64,000 nucleotides of DNA. Origin: an uncultured Dorea sp. (lineage in GTDB: Bacteria; Bacillota; Clostridia; Lachnospirales; Lachnospiraceae). The DNA is taken from positions 16,116-80,115 of the forward strand of contig CAJTZE010000008.1 of the NCBI GenBank assembly GCA_910584265.1, given 5' to 3'. The notes under the pieces were generated by a model that did not search any database, was not told the origin of the DNA, and saw only the letters and a program-made list of their open reading frames with translations. The position numbers and the translations under genes were made by a program. Shown here piece after piece: positions 55,598 to 64,000 of the stretch; position 1 is the first letter of the stretch; every line of letters begins with the position of its first letter.

Positions 55598-56254
55598 ATG
55601 ATTGGCTTTTATGATTATACAGTAATTCTTACATATGTTGGATTCTGCTCCGGCATGGCGGGAATCTTCTGTGCTTCGGCGAAGCATGTGAGGCTGGCAG
55701 TGTTTTTTCTTGCATTATCCGGACTCTGTGACATGTTCGACGGGAAGATTGCCAGAACGAAGAAGAACCGGACGGATGATGAGAAAAGCTTTGGAATCCA
55801 GATTGACTCGCTCAGTGATATGGTCTGTTTCGGCATACTTCCTGTAACGATCTGTTTCCGGCTGGGGATGAAATCTGTTTTCAGCAGGGCGCTTCTGACA
55901 CTGTATGCGCTGGCTGGTTTGATCCGTCTGGCATACTACAATGTTATGGAAGCAAAACGGCAGGCGGAGACAGATGAGAACCGAAAGTATTATCAGGGAC
56001 TGCCTATTACCTCGATGGCAATTGCACTGCCGTTCTTGTTTGTGATTTCGCCGCTTCTGCCGGATTATCAGACGTTTCTTGTGATACTCCACATTCTGGT
56101 AGCTGGAATCGGAACGTTATTTATCCTAAATTTTAAAATGCGTAAATTATCTGTAAAGGAACTGATACTGCTGGTTATGGCAGTGGCGGCATCGGTGGCG
56201 GTTATTGTTTTTGTATGGCATAGCTGGTGGAAGCTGCTGCATTTCTATAAATAG
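55598..56254 (+). CDS. pssA: CDP-diacylglycerol--serine O-phosphatidyltransferase
   Basis: This 218-residue membrane enzyme condenses CDP-diacylglycerol with serine to phosphatidylserine. The CDP-alcohol phosphotransferase motif is near residue 48: DGKIAR, then after a slightly extended spacer GIQIDSLSD. Six membrane segments follow. The start at 55598 has GGGGGA upstream; earlier in-frame ATGs at 55562 and 55574 lack a site. It is followed directly by psd, which uses its product. Confidence 0.92.
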   Translation: MIGFYDYTVILTYVGFCSGMAGIFCASAKHVRLAVFFLALSGLCDMFDGKIARTKKNRTDDEKSFGIQIDSLSDMVCFGILPVTICFRLGMKSVFSRALLTLYALAGLIRLAYYNVMEAKRQAETDENRKYYQGLPITSMAIALPFLFVISPLLPDYQTFLVILHILVAGIGTLFILNFKMRKLSVKELILLVMAVAASVAVIVFVWHSWWKLLHFYK

Positions 56255-56267
56255 TAGGGGGAAGAAG

Positions 56268-57137
56268 ATGCATCTTACTGCAGACAGAGTGGGGAGAATA
56301 GAGAAGGAAAACAGCATGCAGGACAGGCTTCTGGAATGGCTGTATGCCCATGGATCAGGCCGTGTGCTGCTTTGGCTGCTCGTCCGGCCTTCCGTGTCCA
56401 AGATGGGAGGAAGGCTTCTGGGCTCACGATTTTCCAGACTTATCATCCCGCCCTTTATCAGGAGCCATTCGATTCGTATGGATGAGTATAAGGCAGAAAG
56501 CTTCCGCTCCTACAATGATTTTTTTAAGCGGGAGCTAAAGCCGGGCGCCAGAAATATTGCGGCGTTCCCGGATGTTTTCATCAGCCCCTGCGACAGCAGG
56601 CTCAGCGTTTACAGGCTGAACGGGCAGGAAGAGTTTCGGGTGAAGCATGCCGGATATACGTTAAAAAGCCTTCTGCGGGATAAGAAGCTGGCGGCCAAAT
56701 TTGCCGGGGGATATGTCTGGATATTCCGTCTTTGTGTGGAGGATTATCACCATTACATCTATGTGGATAATGGAAGTGAGCTGATACGGCGCAGGATTCC
56801 GGGTGTATTTCATACAGTGAATCCTGCGGCAGGAGAGCGGGTTCCTATTTACAAGGAAAATACCAGAGAATATTCCGTGATAAAGACGGAGAATTTTGGC
56901 GGGATAATACAGATGGAGGTGGGAGCCCTGCTTGTGGGCCGGATTGAGAACCGTAAGAAAGTGGATTTCGTGAAGCGAGGGCAGGAGCGGGGCAATTTTG
57001 CTTTTGGCGGTTCTACGGTGATCCTGATTACCGGAGAGGGAAAAGTACAGCCGGATCCGGATATTCTGGAAAATTCCAGACGGGGGATCGAGACGAAGGT
57101 GAAGCTTGGAGAGAGGGTCGGAAAGGCCGGGTCATAA
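56268..57137 (+). CDS. psd: Phosphatidylserine decarboxylase proenzyme
   Basis: This 289-residue membrane-associated proenzyme decarboxylates phosphatidylserine to phosphatidylethanolamine. It cleaves itself at GGST (FAFGGSTVIL near residue 245), leaving a pyruvoyl group on the new N-terminal Ser. Other family stretches are YNDFFKREL near 83, SPCDSRLSVY near 105 and EDYHHYIYVD near 160. The start at 56268 has GGGGGAAG upstream. With pssA it gives the cell phosphatidylethanolamine. Confidence 0.94.
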   Translation: MHLTADRVGRIEKENSMQDRLLEWLYAHGSGRVLLWLLVRPSVSKMGGRLLGSRFSRLIIPPFIRSHSIRMDEYKAESFRSYNDFFKRELKPGARNIAAFPDVFISPCDSRLSVYRLNGQEEFRVKHAGYTLKSLLRDKKLAAKFAGGYVWIFRLCVEDYHHYIYVDNGSELIRRRIPGVFHTVNPAAGERVPIYKENTREYSVIKTENFGGIIQMEVGALLVGRIENRKKVDFVKRGQERGNFAFGGSTVILITGEGKVQPDPDILENSRRGIETKVKLGERVGKAGS

Positions 57138-57160
57138 GATAAGGATTCTCAAAGTTGATG

Positions 57161-57386
57161 TTGACTTTTACGGGTAAAAGTGATAAAACTGTACTATATG
57201 AATAACAGCTTGATAGAGGCGCGGTTTTTATCAGTACCATACAGTGATAGTCCGGCAGACTGCTGCATGGGAAAGGGGAAACTGCCGAAGACAGATCCTT
57301 GGCCGGAGGGCTTGTCTGGGACGCAGCAGAATATGCTGCGGACTGTCACGATGACGTGGAGCGCTATCTGATAGGTGCAGGAATAT
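57161..57386 (+). promoter_or_regulatory. Lysine riboswitch with promoter
   Basis: A promoter with TTGACT at 57161-57166 and a TAAAAC-like -10 at 57184-57189 precedes an L-box aptamer. Its marks are GATAGAGGCGC (57212-57222), AGTACC near 57233, GAAAGGGGAAACTGCCGAAG (57271-57290), GGACTGTCACGATGAC near 57340 and GCGCTATC (57361-57368), which closes P1 with the first segment. Lysine binding favours the terminator at 57419-57456, so the downstream transporter is made when lysine is short. Confidence 0.94.
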
Positions 57387-57418
57387 TTTAATGTATTCTT
57401 TCATGCAGGGATTGGAGT

Positions 57419-57456
57419 CATGAATGGCGTTTAAAGCGTTATTCATGGCTTTTTTA
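57419..57456 (+). terminator. Riboswitch-controlled intrinsic terminator
   Basis: CATGAATGGCG (57419-57429) and CGTTATTCATG (57437-57447) form an 11-bp stem with wobbles and a 7-base loop, followed by a T run from 57450. It lies between the aptamer and the gene. Confidence 0.85.
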
Positions 57457-57492
57457 TACTATATAAAGATCAAAAAAGGAGAGAGGGAATTT

Positions 57493-59127
57493 ATGAGAAA
57501 CATGAAGAGAAAAGCTGTATGGGCATTTTCTACAGTTATGCTGATGGTTTTATGCTGTCCGGTTATGGCTCTTGCCGCGGATGAAGCAGAAGAGTATGTA
57601 CCGTCTATGTACGCAAGCTTCTGGGCATTGGTTCCGCCAGTTGTGGCGATTGTGCTGGCTTTGATTACCAAAGAGGTGTATAGCTCTTTATTTATCGGAG
57701 TGCTGATCGGAGGCCTGTTCTATTCAGGTTTTTCCTTTGAGACGACTATTACCCATGTGTTCCAGGACGGTATCATCGGAGTGCTGTCTGACAGCTATAA
57801 TGTAGGTATTCTGGTATTTCTGGTCGTTCTCGGCATTATGGTATGCCTGATGAATAAGGCAGGCGGATCTGCGGCCTTTGGGCGCTGGGCAGAGGTACAT
57901 ATTAAGAGCCGTGCAGGCGCGCAGCTTGCAACTATTCTGCTGGGAGTGTTGATTTTCATTGATGATTATTTTAACTGTCTGACGGTGGGAAGCGTTATGC
58001 GCCCGGTGACGGACAAGCACAATATCTCCCGTGCAAAGCTGTCTTACCTGATCGATGCGACAGCGGCTCCGGTCTGCATCATTGCGCCGATTTCATCCTG
58101 GGCGGCCGCCGTAACAGGCTTTGTAGAGGGAGAGGACGGACTGTCCATTTTCGTGCGTGCGATTCCATATAACTTCTATGCACTGCTTACGATTGTTATG
58201 ATGCTTGGGCTTGTACTTATGAAGGTGGATTACGGCCCGATGAAGACCCATGAGAAAAACGCGCAGGAAAAGGGCGATCTGTATACAACGCCTGACAGGC
58301 CTTATGCGAATGCGGAGGAAGAGACGGCAAGCAGCAAGGGAAGCGTTATCGATCTGGTATTCCCGATTGCATGTTTGATCATCTGCTGTGTGATCGGAAT
58401 GATCTGGAGCGGCGGCTTCTTTGCAGGAGAAGGATTTGTTACTGCATTCTCGAACAGTGATGCATCGGTCGGGCTGGCAGTAGGAAGCTTCTTTGCATTT
58501 GTCATTACGATTGTGTTTTATCTGCTCCGCAGAGTTCTGAGATTTCATGAGTGTATGTCCTGTATTCCGGACGGATTTAAGGCAATGGTACCGGCAATCC
58601 TGATCTTGACGCTGGCATGGACGCTGAAGGCAATGACAGACAGCCTTGGCGCGGCAGAATTTGTGGCGGGAGCTATGGAAAATGCGGCAGGCGGGCTGGT
58701 GAACTTCCTTCCGGCAATTATTTTCCTGGTTGGCTGTTTCTTAGCTTTCGCAACAGGAACCTCATGGGGAACCTTTGGTATTCTGATTCCTATCGTGGTT
58801 GCCGTATTTGCAGGCACCAATGAGACGATGATGATCATTTCTATTTCTGCATGTATGGCGGGCGCCGTATGCGGCGACCACTGCTCGCCGATTTCCGATA
58901 CCACCATTATGGCGTCGGCGGGAGCGCAGTGCAACCATGTGAACCATGTGTCCACACAGCTTCCTTATGCGCTGACGGTAGCGGCAGTATCCTTCGTAAC
59001 CTATCTGGTGGCGGGCTTTGTACAGACGGCGTTTGTTGCGCTTCCGGTAGGAATTGTTTTGATGATTGTGACATTGATCATTTTGAGAAAATCCGGGGAA
59101 GGGAAAGAAGCTTCGTCTGAAAAGTAA
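57493..59127 (+). CDS. NhaC-family transporter, probable lysine carrier
   Basis: This 544-residue membrane protein of the Na+/H+ antiporter NhaC superfamily has about twelve hydrophobic segments. FIDDYFNCLTVGSVMRPVTD near residue 158 and GDHCSPISDTTIMASAGAQC near 464 are characteristic. Lysine riboswitch control marks it as the LysW-type lysine transporter known from comparative genomics. Odd feature: an N-terminal signal-peptide-like stretch (KRKAVWAFSTVMLMVLCC, then PVMALAAD with an AxA-like site) precedes the first transport segment. The start at 57493 has AGGAGAGAGG upstream; the in-frame ATG at 57424 lies inside the terminator. Confidence 0.9.
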   Translation: MRNMKRKAVWAFSTVMLMVLCCPVMALAADEAEEYVPSMYASFWALVPPVVAIVLALITKEVYSSLFIGVLIGGLFYSGFSFETTITHVFQDGIIGVLSDSYNVGILVFLVVLGIMVCLMNKAGGSAAFGRWAEVHIKSRAGAQLATILLGVLIFIDDYFNCLTVGSVMRPVTDKHNISRAKLSYLIDATAAPVCIIAPISSWAAAVTGFVEGEDGLSIFVRAIPYNFYALLTIVMMLGLVLMKVDYGPMKTHEKNAQEKGDLYTTPDRPYANAEEETASSKGSVIDLVFPIACLIICCVIGMIWSGGFFAGEGFVTAFSNSDASVGLAVGSFFAFVITIVFYLLRRVLRFHECMSCIPDGFKAMVPAILILTLAWTLKAMTDSLGAAEFVAGAMENAAGGLVNFLPAIIFLVGCFLAFATGTSWGTFGILIPIVVAVFAGTNETMMIISISACMAGAVCGDHCSPISDTTIMASAGAQCNHVNHVSTQLPYALTVAAVSFVTYLVAGFVQTAFVALPVGIVLMIVTLIILRKSGEGKEASSEK

Positions 59128-59144
59128 AATATAGAAATTTTGGG

Positions 59145-59185
59145 TAGCCTATGGACTTTTATAAGATCAGTCCATGGGCTATTTC
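59145..59185 (+). terminator. Hairpin terminator after the lysine transporter
   Basis: TAGCCTATGGACT (59145-59157) and AGTCCATGGGCTA (59169-59181) form a 13-bp stem with one wobble and an 11-base loop. The T run after it is short (TTTCATTT), so termination may be partial. Confidence 0.72.
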
Positions 59186-59196
59186 ATTTGTGAAAG

Positions 59197-59225
59197 TTGT
59201 GATTGTAGCGGAGGAGTGCTATAAT
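59197..59225 (+). promoter_or_regulatory. Promoter of the AT-rich orphan gene
   Basis: TTGTGA at 59197-59202 and TATAAT at 59220-59225 are 17 bases apart, about 59 bases before the start codon. Confidence 0.62.
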
Positions 59226-59283
59226 TACGGAGAAGAAATCGGAAAACATATTACAGAGATCATAAGAGGGAGGAATATTAGAT

Positions 59284-59862
59284 ATGGATATTGGCACAAC
59301 AGGTATATTATCGTTGCTATTTAATAACATGGTAAATGATGGAAACACTATAACCGAATCAGTTACGGCAGATAATAGTTTTAATGATTTTTATAAAGAA
59401 ACTGCAATTGAAAATGTCAAAGCGGATATTTACAATAAATTTAACATTAAAGTAAACGTATTTGACAGCAAAACGGAATGTACGATTCCCAGGGACGTAT
59501 TATATCAGATGAATAGCGATGCTGCATTAAGAGAAAAGATATATACGGTATTAGCTGATTATAAAAAAACGAAAAGTATGCTGGCAGGTTTTAATCCGCC
59601 GGTAAAAAAATATACGCTTGCGTTTGATGAACAGGGAAATGTGCTTGCATATATTCTGGAACCGGATATGGAGAAATTAGAAGAAGATTTTGGTAAATCA
59701 AAGAATAAAAATTGTATAGTTAACAGGTCATCTTTAGAAACTTATAGTTACAATGAAATAATCAACAATTTTTTAAATGGTTCGTTCCAGGGATTTGAGA
59801 TACAGCAGGCTATGATAGCGGCACAATTTCTGCAAAGACCAAAGATAAATTTAACGGATTAA
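59284..59862 (+). CDS. AT-rich orphan protein of unknown function
   Basis: I do not recognise this 192-residue protein. It has no signal peptide or membrane segment, is rich in Asn, Lys, Asp and Ile, and reads as a mixed alpha/beta soluble protein. A conserved-looking core, VKADIYNKFNIKVNVF near residue 44 and CTIPRDVLYQMNSD near 66, recalls small clostridial DUFs, but I cannot name one. The C-terminal GFEIQQAMIAAQFLQRP is probably helical. Base and codon use are far more AT-rich than in the neighbours, a sign of recent acquisition. The start at 59284 has GAGGGAGGA upstream, and the gene has its own promoter. Confidence 0.8.
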   Translation: MDIGTTGILSLLFNNMVNDGNTITESVTADNSFNDFYKETAIENVKADIYNKFNIKVNVFDSKTECTIPRDVLYQMNSDAALREKIYTVLADYKKTKSMLAGFNPPVKKYTLAFDEQGNVLAYILEPDMEKLEEDFGKSKNKNCIVNRSSLETYSYNEIINNFLNGSFQGFEIQQAMIAAQFLQRPKINLTD

Positions 59863-60044
59863 TGAGTCATTTTTAGGCATTGGAAGTATATATTCAATAG
59901 GTGTAAAAAAGGAAAAAATATGTTACACTAAGACAGTGTACTTAGGCATACTCTCCGGGTATCCCTAATGGCTGTCCGGTCGTTTCACAAGGTATGGGAA
60001 ACGAAGAGAATATAAGCAGAATTTTAAGAATTGGAGATTGGTCA
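59863..60044 (+). other. Intergenic region before the M16C peptidase
   Basis: The first half is AT-rich with a weak TACACT-like -10 at 59924-59929. The rest has CTAAG/CTTAG and CCGG/CCGG short repeats near 59928-59985 but no structure I can name. ATG at 59994 is in frame with the next gene, but its site is poor. Confidence 0.35.
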
Positions 60045-62975
60045 ATGAGTGTTAAAGATGTATCACAATACGAGATTATAAAAGAGCAGGAGCTGAAGGA
60101 TGTGAAGTGCCGCGGCTATCTTCTGAGGCATAAGAAGAGCGGCGCCCGGGTGGTTCTCATGGAGGCGGCTGATGACAATAAGGTCTTTTCCATCGGTTTC
60201 CGTACGCCGCCGGAGGACAGTACCGGCCTGCCGCATATCCTGGAGCATTCGGTGCTCTGCGGGTCGAAGAATTTCCCGGTGAAGGATCCCTTTGTGGAGC
60301 TGGTGAAGGGTTCTATGAATACCTTTCTGAATGCGATGACCTATCCGGATAAGACGGTGTATCCGGTGGCGAGCTGTAATGATAAGGATTTCCGGAATCT
60401 GATGCATGTGTATCTGGATGCGGTGTTCTACCCGAATATTTATCAGCATGAGGAGATTTTCCGGCAGGAGGGGTGGAGCTATAAGCTGGAGAGCGAGGAA
60501 GCGGATTTAGAGTATAACGGAGTTGTTTATAATGAGATGAAGGGAGCGTTTTCCTCACCGGAAGGAGTGCTTGACCGGGTTACGTTAAATACTCTGTTCC
60601 CGGATACCTCCTATGCCTATGAGTCCGGCGGCGACCCGGAGGAGATTCCGAACTTAAGCTATGAGCAGTTTTTGGCCTTCCACAAGAAATATTACCATCC
60701 TTCCAACAGCTATATTTATCTGTATGGGGATATGGATATGGAGGAGAGGCTGATCTGGCTGGATCAGGAATATTTGAGCAGATTTGACCAGATTAAGATT
60801 GATTCCAGAATCCGGTATCAGGAGCCGTTTATGGAGATGAAGGAGGTAACGCTGCCGTATTCGATCACCAGCGAGGAGCCGGTGGAGGACAATACCTATC
60901 TGTCCTACAATAAGGTCATCGGTACAAGCCTCGACAGGGAGCTTTATGTGGCGTTTGAGATCTTGGATTATGCGCTGCTTTCCGCGCCGGGGGCGCCGCT
61001 TAAGAAGGCGCTTTTGGAGGCAGGGATCGGCAAGGATATTATGGGCTCCTATGACAATGGAATCTATCAGCCGATTTTTTCTGTGGTGGCAAAGAATGCC
61101 AATGTGGAGCAGAAGGAGGCTTTTGTAAAGCTGATTGAGGGACTTCTTGCGGAAATGGCGGAGAAGGGTATTGATAAGAAGGCGCTGGAGGCAGGCATCA
61201 ACTATCATGAGTTCCAGTACCGGGAAGCGGATTATGGACGGTATCCAAAGGGGCTGATGTATGGGCTTCAGATTATGGACAGCTGGCTGTATGACGAGAA
61301 GGAGCCGTTTCTGCATATACAGGCGTTAAATACCTTTGAATTCTTAAAGAGCCGGATGAACACCGGGTATTTTGAGGATTTGGTCCGTAAGTATCTGTTA
61401 GACAACCAGCACGGGGCGGTTATTGTAGTGGAACCGGAGCAGGGACGTACTGCGCGGATGGATAAGGAGCTTCATGAGAAGCTGCAGGCATATAAAAACA
61501 GCTTAAGCAGAGAGGAAATATGTGCTCTGGCAGAGCAGACGAAGGCGTTGGAGGAATACCAGTCTGAACTGTCGGATGAGGAGGCCTTAGCAACGATCCC
61601 GGTGCTCCGGAGGGAGGATATTTCCAGAGAGCCGCAGCCGGTTTATAATGAAGAGATGAAGATAGCGGATATCCCGGTGATCTTCCATGAGATCGACACC
61701 AACGGGATTGGTTACGTGAGCCTGCTGTTTGATATGTCTAAGGTGCCGGAGGAGCTGCTTCCCTATGCGGGAATCCTGCAGGGCGTACTGGGCATCATTG
61801 ATACCGAGAACTATGAATACGGCGAGCTGTTTAATGAGATCAATTTATATACCGGCGGGATCGGCACATCGATGGAGTTGTATCCGGATGTGACGAAGGT
61901 CCGCGAGAAGGAATTTAAGGCGACCTTTGAGATTAAATCCAAGTCTCTGTATGGTAAGCTTTCGGTGGCATTTGCAATGATGAAGGAAATCCTGACCCGG
62001 TCAAAGCTTGGGGATGAAAAGCGGTTAAAGGAGATTCTGGCGATGACCACATCAAGGCTTCTGATGCGGTTCCAGTCCAACGGGCATGTGACGGCGGCGC
62101 TCCGGGCGCAGGCCTATGCTTCCCCGTCGGCGAAGCTGAAGGATATGACAAATGGAATCGGCTATTACCAGAAGGTATCTGCGATAGAGAAGAATTTTGA
62201 GGAAGAGAAGGGGCTTCTGATTTCCAATCTTGAGAAGCTGGCAAGGGCTCTGTTTAGGGCAGATAATATGATGATCAGCTATACCGCAGAGCGGGAAGGG
62301 CTTCCTGCTCTTGAGGCAGAGGTGAAGGGCTTTGCAGAAGGCTTATTTACAGAGGATGTAAAGCTTGGGGAAACAGACCGGTGCATCATTCACTGTGAGA
62401 AGCTAAACGAGGGCTTTAAAACGGCTTCTAAGGTACAGTATGTGGCGAGATGCGGTAATTTCATTGACGGCGGCGCATCCTATACCGGCGTCTTGCAGGT
62501 GTTGAAGGTAATTATGGGATACGAATACCTGTGGCAGAATATCCGGGTTAAGGGCGGCGCTTATGGCTGTATGAGCAGCTTTAACCGGATTGGAGAGGGC
62601 TTCTTTGTATCCTACCGGGATCCGAATCTGGAGCGCACCATGGAAATCTATGAGGGCGTGGCAGAGTATCTCCGTAACTTTACGGCCAGTGATTTTGATA
62701 TGAATAAATATGTGATCGGCACTATGAGCAATCTGGATCAGCCGATGACGCCGTCCTTAAAGGGCGACCGCTCTCTGAACCTGTATATGAACCATGTGAG
62801 CGAGGATATGCTCCGGGAGGAACGCAGGCAGGTATTGGAGGCAGACCAGAATGATATCCGCAGGCTTGCGGCTGTTGTGGAGGCCATGATGAAGGCGGAT
62901 CAGATCTGTGTGATCGGAAGCGAGGAGAAGATGGAAGAAGCAAAGGATATGTTCGGTGTGGTAACCGGATTTTAA
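60045..62975 (+). CDS. M16C-family zinc metallopeptidase (PreP-like)
   Basis: This 976-residue peptidase forms a closing clam-shell that degrades peptides in its chamber. The inverted zinc motif is His64-x-x-Glu67-His68 (HILEH), with a distal ligand probably Glu164 in YNEMKG. Four homologous domains span about 1-240, 250-470, 520-750 and 760-976, with a linker between the halves. There is no signal peptide, so it is probably cytosolic. The start at 60045 has TTGGAG 9 bases upstream; the in-frame ATG at 59994 would add 17 residues. Length fits the presequence-protease group. Codon use is ordinary, unlike the gene before it. Confidence 0.93.
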   Translation: MSVKDVSQYEIIKEQELKDVKCRGYLLRHKKSGARVVLMEAADDNKVFSIGFRTPPEDSTGLPHILEHSVLCGSKNFPVKDPFVELVKGSMNTFLNAMTYPDKTVYPVASCNDKDFRNLMHVYLDAVFYPNIYQHEEIFRQEGWSYKLESEEADLEYNGVVYNEMKGAFSSPEGVLDRVTLNTLFPDTSYAYESGGDPEEIPNLSYEQFLAFHKKYYHPSNSYIYLYGDMDMEERLIWLDQEYLSRFDQIKIDSRIRYQEPFMEMKEVTLPYSITSEEPVEDNTYLSYNKVIGTSLDRELYVAFEILDYALLSAPGAPLKKALLEAGIGKDIMGSYDNGIYQPIFSVVAKNANVEQKEAFVKLIEGLLAEMAEKGIDKKALEAGINYHEFQYREADYGRYPKGLMYGLQIMDSWLYDEKEPFLHIQALNTFEFLKSRMNTGYFEDLVRKYLLDNQHGAVIVVEPEQGRTARMDKELHEKLQAYKNSLSREEICALAEQTKALEEYQSELSDEEALATIPVLRREDISREPQPVYNEEMKIADIPVIFHEIDTNGIGYVSLLFDMSKVPEELLPYAGILQGVLGIIDTENYEYGELFNEINLYTGGIGTSMELYPDVTKVREKEFKATFEIKSKSLYGKLSVAFAMMKEILTRSKLGDEKRLKEILAMTTSRLLMRFQSNGHVTAALRAQAYASPSAKLKDMTNGIGYYQKVSAIEKNFEEEKGLLISNLEKLARALFRADNMMISYTAEREGLPALEAEVKGFAEGLFTEDVKLGETDRCIIHCEKLNEGFKTASKVQYVARCGNFIDGGASYTGVLQVLKVIMGYEYLWQNIRVKGGAYGCMSSFNRIGEGFFVSYRDPNLERTMEIYEGVAEYLRNFTASDFDMNKYVIGTMSNLDQPMTPSLKGDRSLNLYMNHVSEDMLREERRQVLEADQNDIRRLAAVVEAMMKADQICVIGSEEKMEEAKDMFGVVTGF

Positions 62976-62984
62976 GGAGAGTAC

Positions 62985-63881
62985 ATGGGAAAAAATTATA
63001 AGTCAGGGTTTGTAACGCTGATCGGGCGGCCGAATGTGGGGAAGTCTACACTGATGAATTATCTGATCGGACAGAAGATTGCGATTACTTCCAATAAACC
63101 CCAGACCACGAGGAACCGGATTCAGACGGTGCTTACCAGAGAGGAAGGACAGATTATTTTCGTGGACACGCCGGGAATCCATAAGGCGAAGAATAAGCTT
63201 GGGAATTACATGGTAAATGTGGCTGAGCGGACGTTGAATGAGGTGGATGTGGTGCTGTGGCTGGTTGAGCCGTCCACATTTATCGGAGCCGGGGAAAAGC
63301 ATATTGCCGCGCGGCTTAAGAAGGTAAAAACTCCGGTAATTCTGGTTATTAATAAGGTGGATATGGTTAAGAAGGAAGAGGTGCTGCTTGCGATTTCTGC
63401 CTATAAGGATATCTATGATTTTGCAGAGATCATTCCGGTTTCTGCGCGGAATGGGAATAATGCGGATGAGCTTATCAGAGAAGTGTTCCGTTATCTGCCT
63501 TATGGACCGCAGTTCTATGATGAGGACACGGTTACAGACCAGCCGGAGCGTCAGATTGTGGCGGAGCTGATCCGGGAGAAGGCTCTGCACTGTCTGAATG
63601 AGGAGATTCCCCATGGGATCGCGGTTGTTATTGACAGCATGAAGAAAAAAGGGAAGATTATGCACATCGATGCGGTCATTATATGCGAACGGGATTCCCA
63701 CAAGGGGATAATTATTGGAAAACAAGGAAATATGTTGAAAAAAATTGGCAGCACAGCAAGGTATGAGATTGAGAAAATGCTGGATTTACAGGCAAATCTC
63801 AAGCTTTGGGTTAAGGTAAAGAAGGACTGGAGAGACAGTGATTTCCTTGTGAAAAATTTTGGATACCGGGAAGACGAATAA
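62985..63881 (+). CDS. era: GTPase Era
   Basis: This 298-residue GTPase binds the 3' end of 16S rRNA and assists 30S assembly. G1 is GRPNVGKST near residue 13, the effector QTTRNR near 40, G3 DTPG near 61 and G4 NKVD near 124. A C-terminal KH domain spans about 205-285 with the GxxG-type IIGKQGNMLKKIG near 245. It starts 9 bases after the peptidase gene with AAGGAGAG upstream. The next gene in relatives is often recO, but no reading frame follows here before the window ends. Confidence 0.98.
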   Translation: MGKNYKSGFVTLIGRPNVGKSTLMNYLIGQKIAITSNKPQTTRNRIQTVLTREEGQIIFVDTPGIHKAKNKLGNYMVNVAERTLNEVDVVLWLVEPSTFIGAGEKHIAARLKKVKTPVILVINKVDMVKKEEVLLAISAYKDIYDFAEIIPVSARNGNNADELIREVFRYLPYGPQFYDEDTVTDQPERQIVAELIREKALHCLNEEIPHGIAVVIDSMKKKGKIMHIDAVIICERDSHKGIIIGKQGNMLKKIGSTARYEIEKMLDLQANLKLWVKVKKDWRDSDFLVKNFGYREDE

Positions 63882-64000
63882 AAAGACCCTTCCATAGGAG
63901 AACCTAACTCTTAGGATGAGTACATTCTGGGAAGTTCCCTACACATGCTGTCTGTGCCGCCCTGTACGCCTGCTCTGAAAACTTCGGTACAGGAAACAGG
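63882..64000 (+). other. Unassigned sequence after era
   Basis: No convincing reading frame starts here. CCTGTAC near 63961 and GTACAGG near 63989 could pair over a 20-base loop, and CCTAA...TTAGG near 63903-63915 could form a small stem, so an RNA element or leader is possible. The window ends before this can be judged. Confidence 0.35.

Noticed and set aside
57424..57492. Upstream in-frame start for the lysine transporter
   Set aside because: The ATG at 57424 sits in the stem of the riboswitch terminator; 57493 has a strong AGGAGAGAGG site.
60654..61316. A 220-codon - strand frame inside the M16 peptidase
   Set aside because: Shadow of the real gene, with no motif or start signal.

Overview
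The window is one continuous stretch of a Firmicutes chromosome, most likely a spore-forming anaerobic member of the Lachnospiraceae (clostridial cluster XIVa). The pointers are SpoIID, a pheST T-box, a lysine riboswitch, a class I heat-shock site at clpB, pyruvate:ferredoxin oxidoreductase as a long highly expressed gene, strong AGGAGG ribosome binding sites and moderate GC. No species is claimed. I saw no rRNA, tRNA, CRISPR array, insertion sequence or prophage. Almost every gene is on the + strand; the one clear - strand gene is a class II aldolase inside a sugar PTS locus.

Layout: (1) 1-3444: the 3' end of a sodium:alanine symporter, a free-standing RNA that is probably 6S RNA, spoIID and a YihY-type membrane protein. 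(2) 3464-8355: T-box-controlled pheS-pheT followed by queA. (3) 8389-17469: two unrelated two-component/ABC exporter modules side by side. The first is regulator-kinase-ATPase-two permeases. The second is a lantibiotic-immunity-like LanFEG transporter followed by its regulator and kinase, with no lantibiotic precursor in sight. Each ABC operon has a pair of 11-bp-phased direct repeats in front of it. (4) 17541-21513: clpB with a CIRCE-like element, then dinB. (5) 21707-28168: a mannose-family PTS locus (IIA apart from IIB-IIC-IID), a zinc alcohol/polyol dehydrogenase, a divergent class II aldolase, a GntR/HutC regulator and a cupin. Three promoters here carry related ACCAC/GTGGT palindromes.

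(6) 28282-35173: a YitT protein, then the most interesting group: a D-aspartate-ligase-like ATP-grasp enzyme, an aspartate racemase and a MurE paralogue whose features match the L-lysine-adding type. A lipoprotein follows, then a second MurE with the meso-DAP motif DNPR and a cysteine-rich insertion. Together the first three look like a module for Lys/D-Asp peptidoglycan precursors next to a DAP-type MurE. (7) 35158-46979: a long translation, cell-wall-signalling and housekeeping operon, priA-def-fmt-yugP-rsmB-rlmN-prpC-prkC-rsgA-rpe-thiN. (8) 46960-49130: ychF and lgt. (9) 49223-52979: nifJ as a single transcription unit with a leader and strong terminator.

(10) 52994-57137: an AEC-family carrier, an SseB-like protein, and a PAP2-pssA-psd group for phosphatidylethanolamine synthesis. 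(11) 57161-59127: a lysine riboswitch in front of an NhaC-family transporter, probably a lysine carrier. (12) 59197-63881: an AT-rich orphan gene, an M16C zinc peptidase and era. The last 119 bases hold no gene I can identify. Gene calls rest on recognition of motifs and family-typical sequence by eye; no database search was run.
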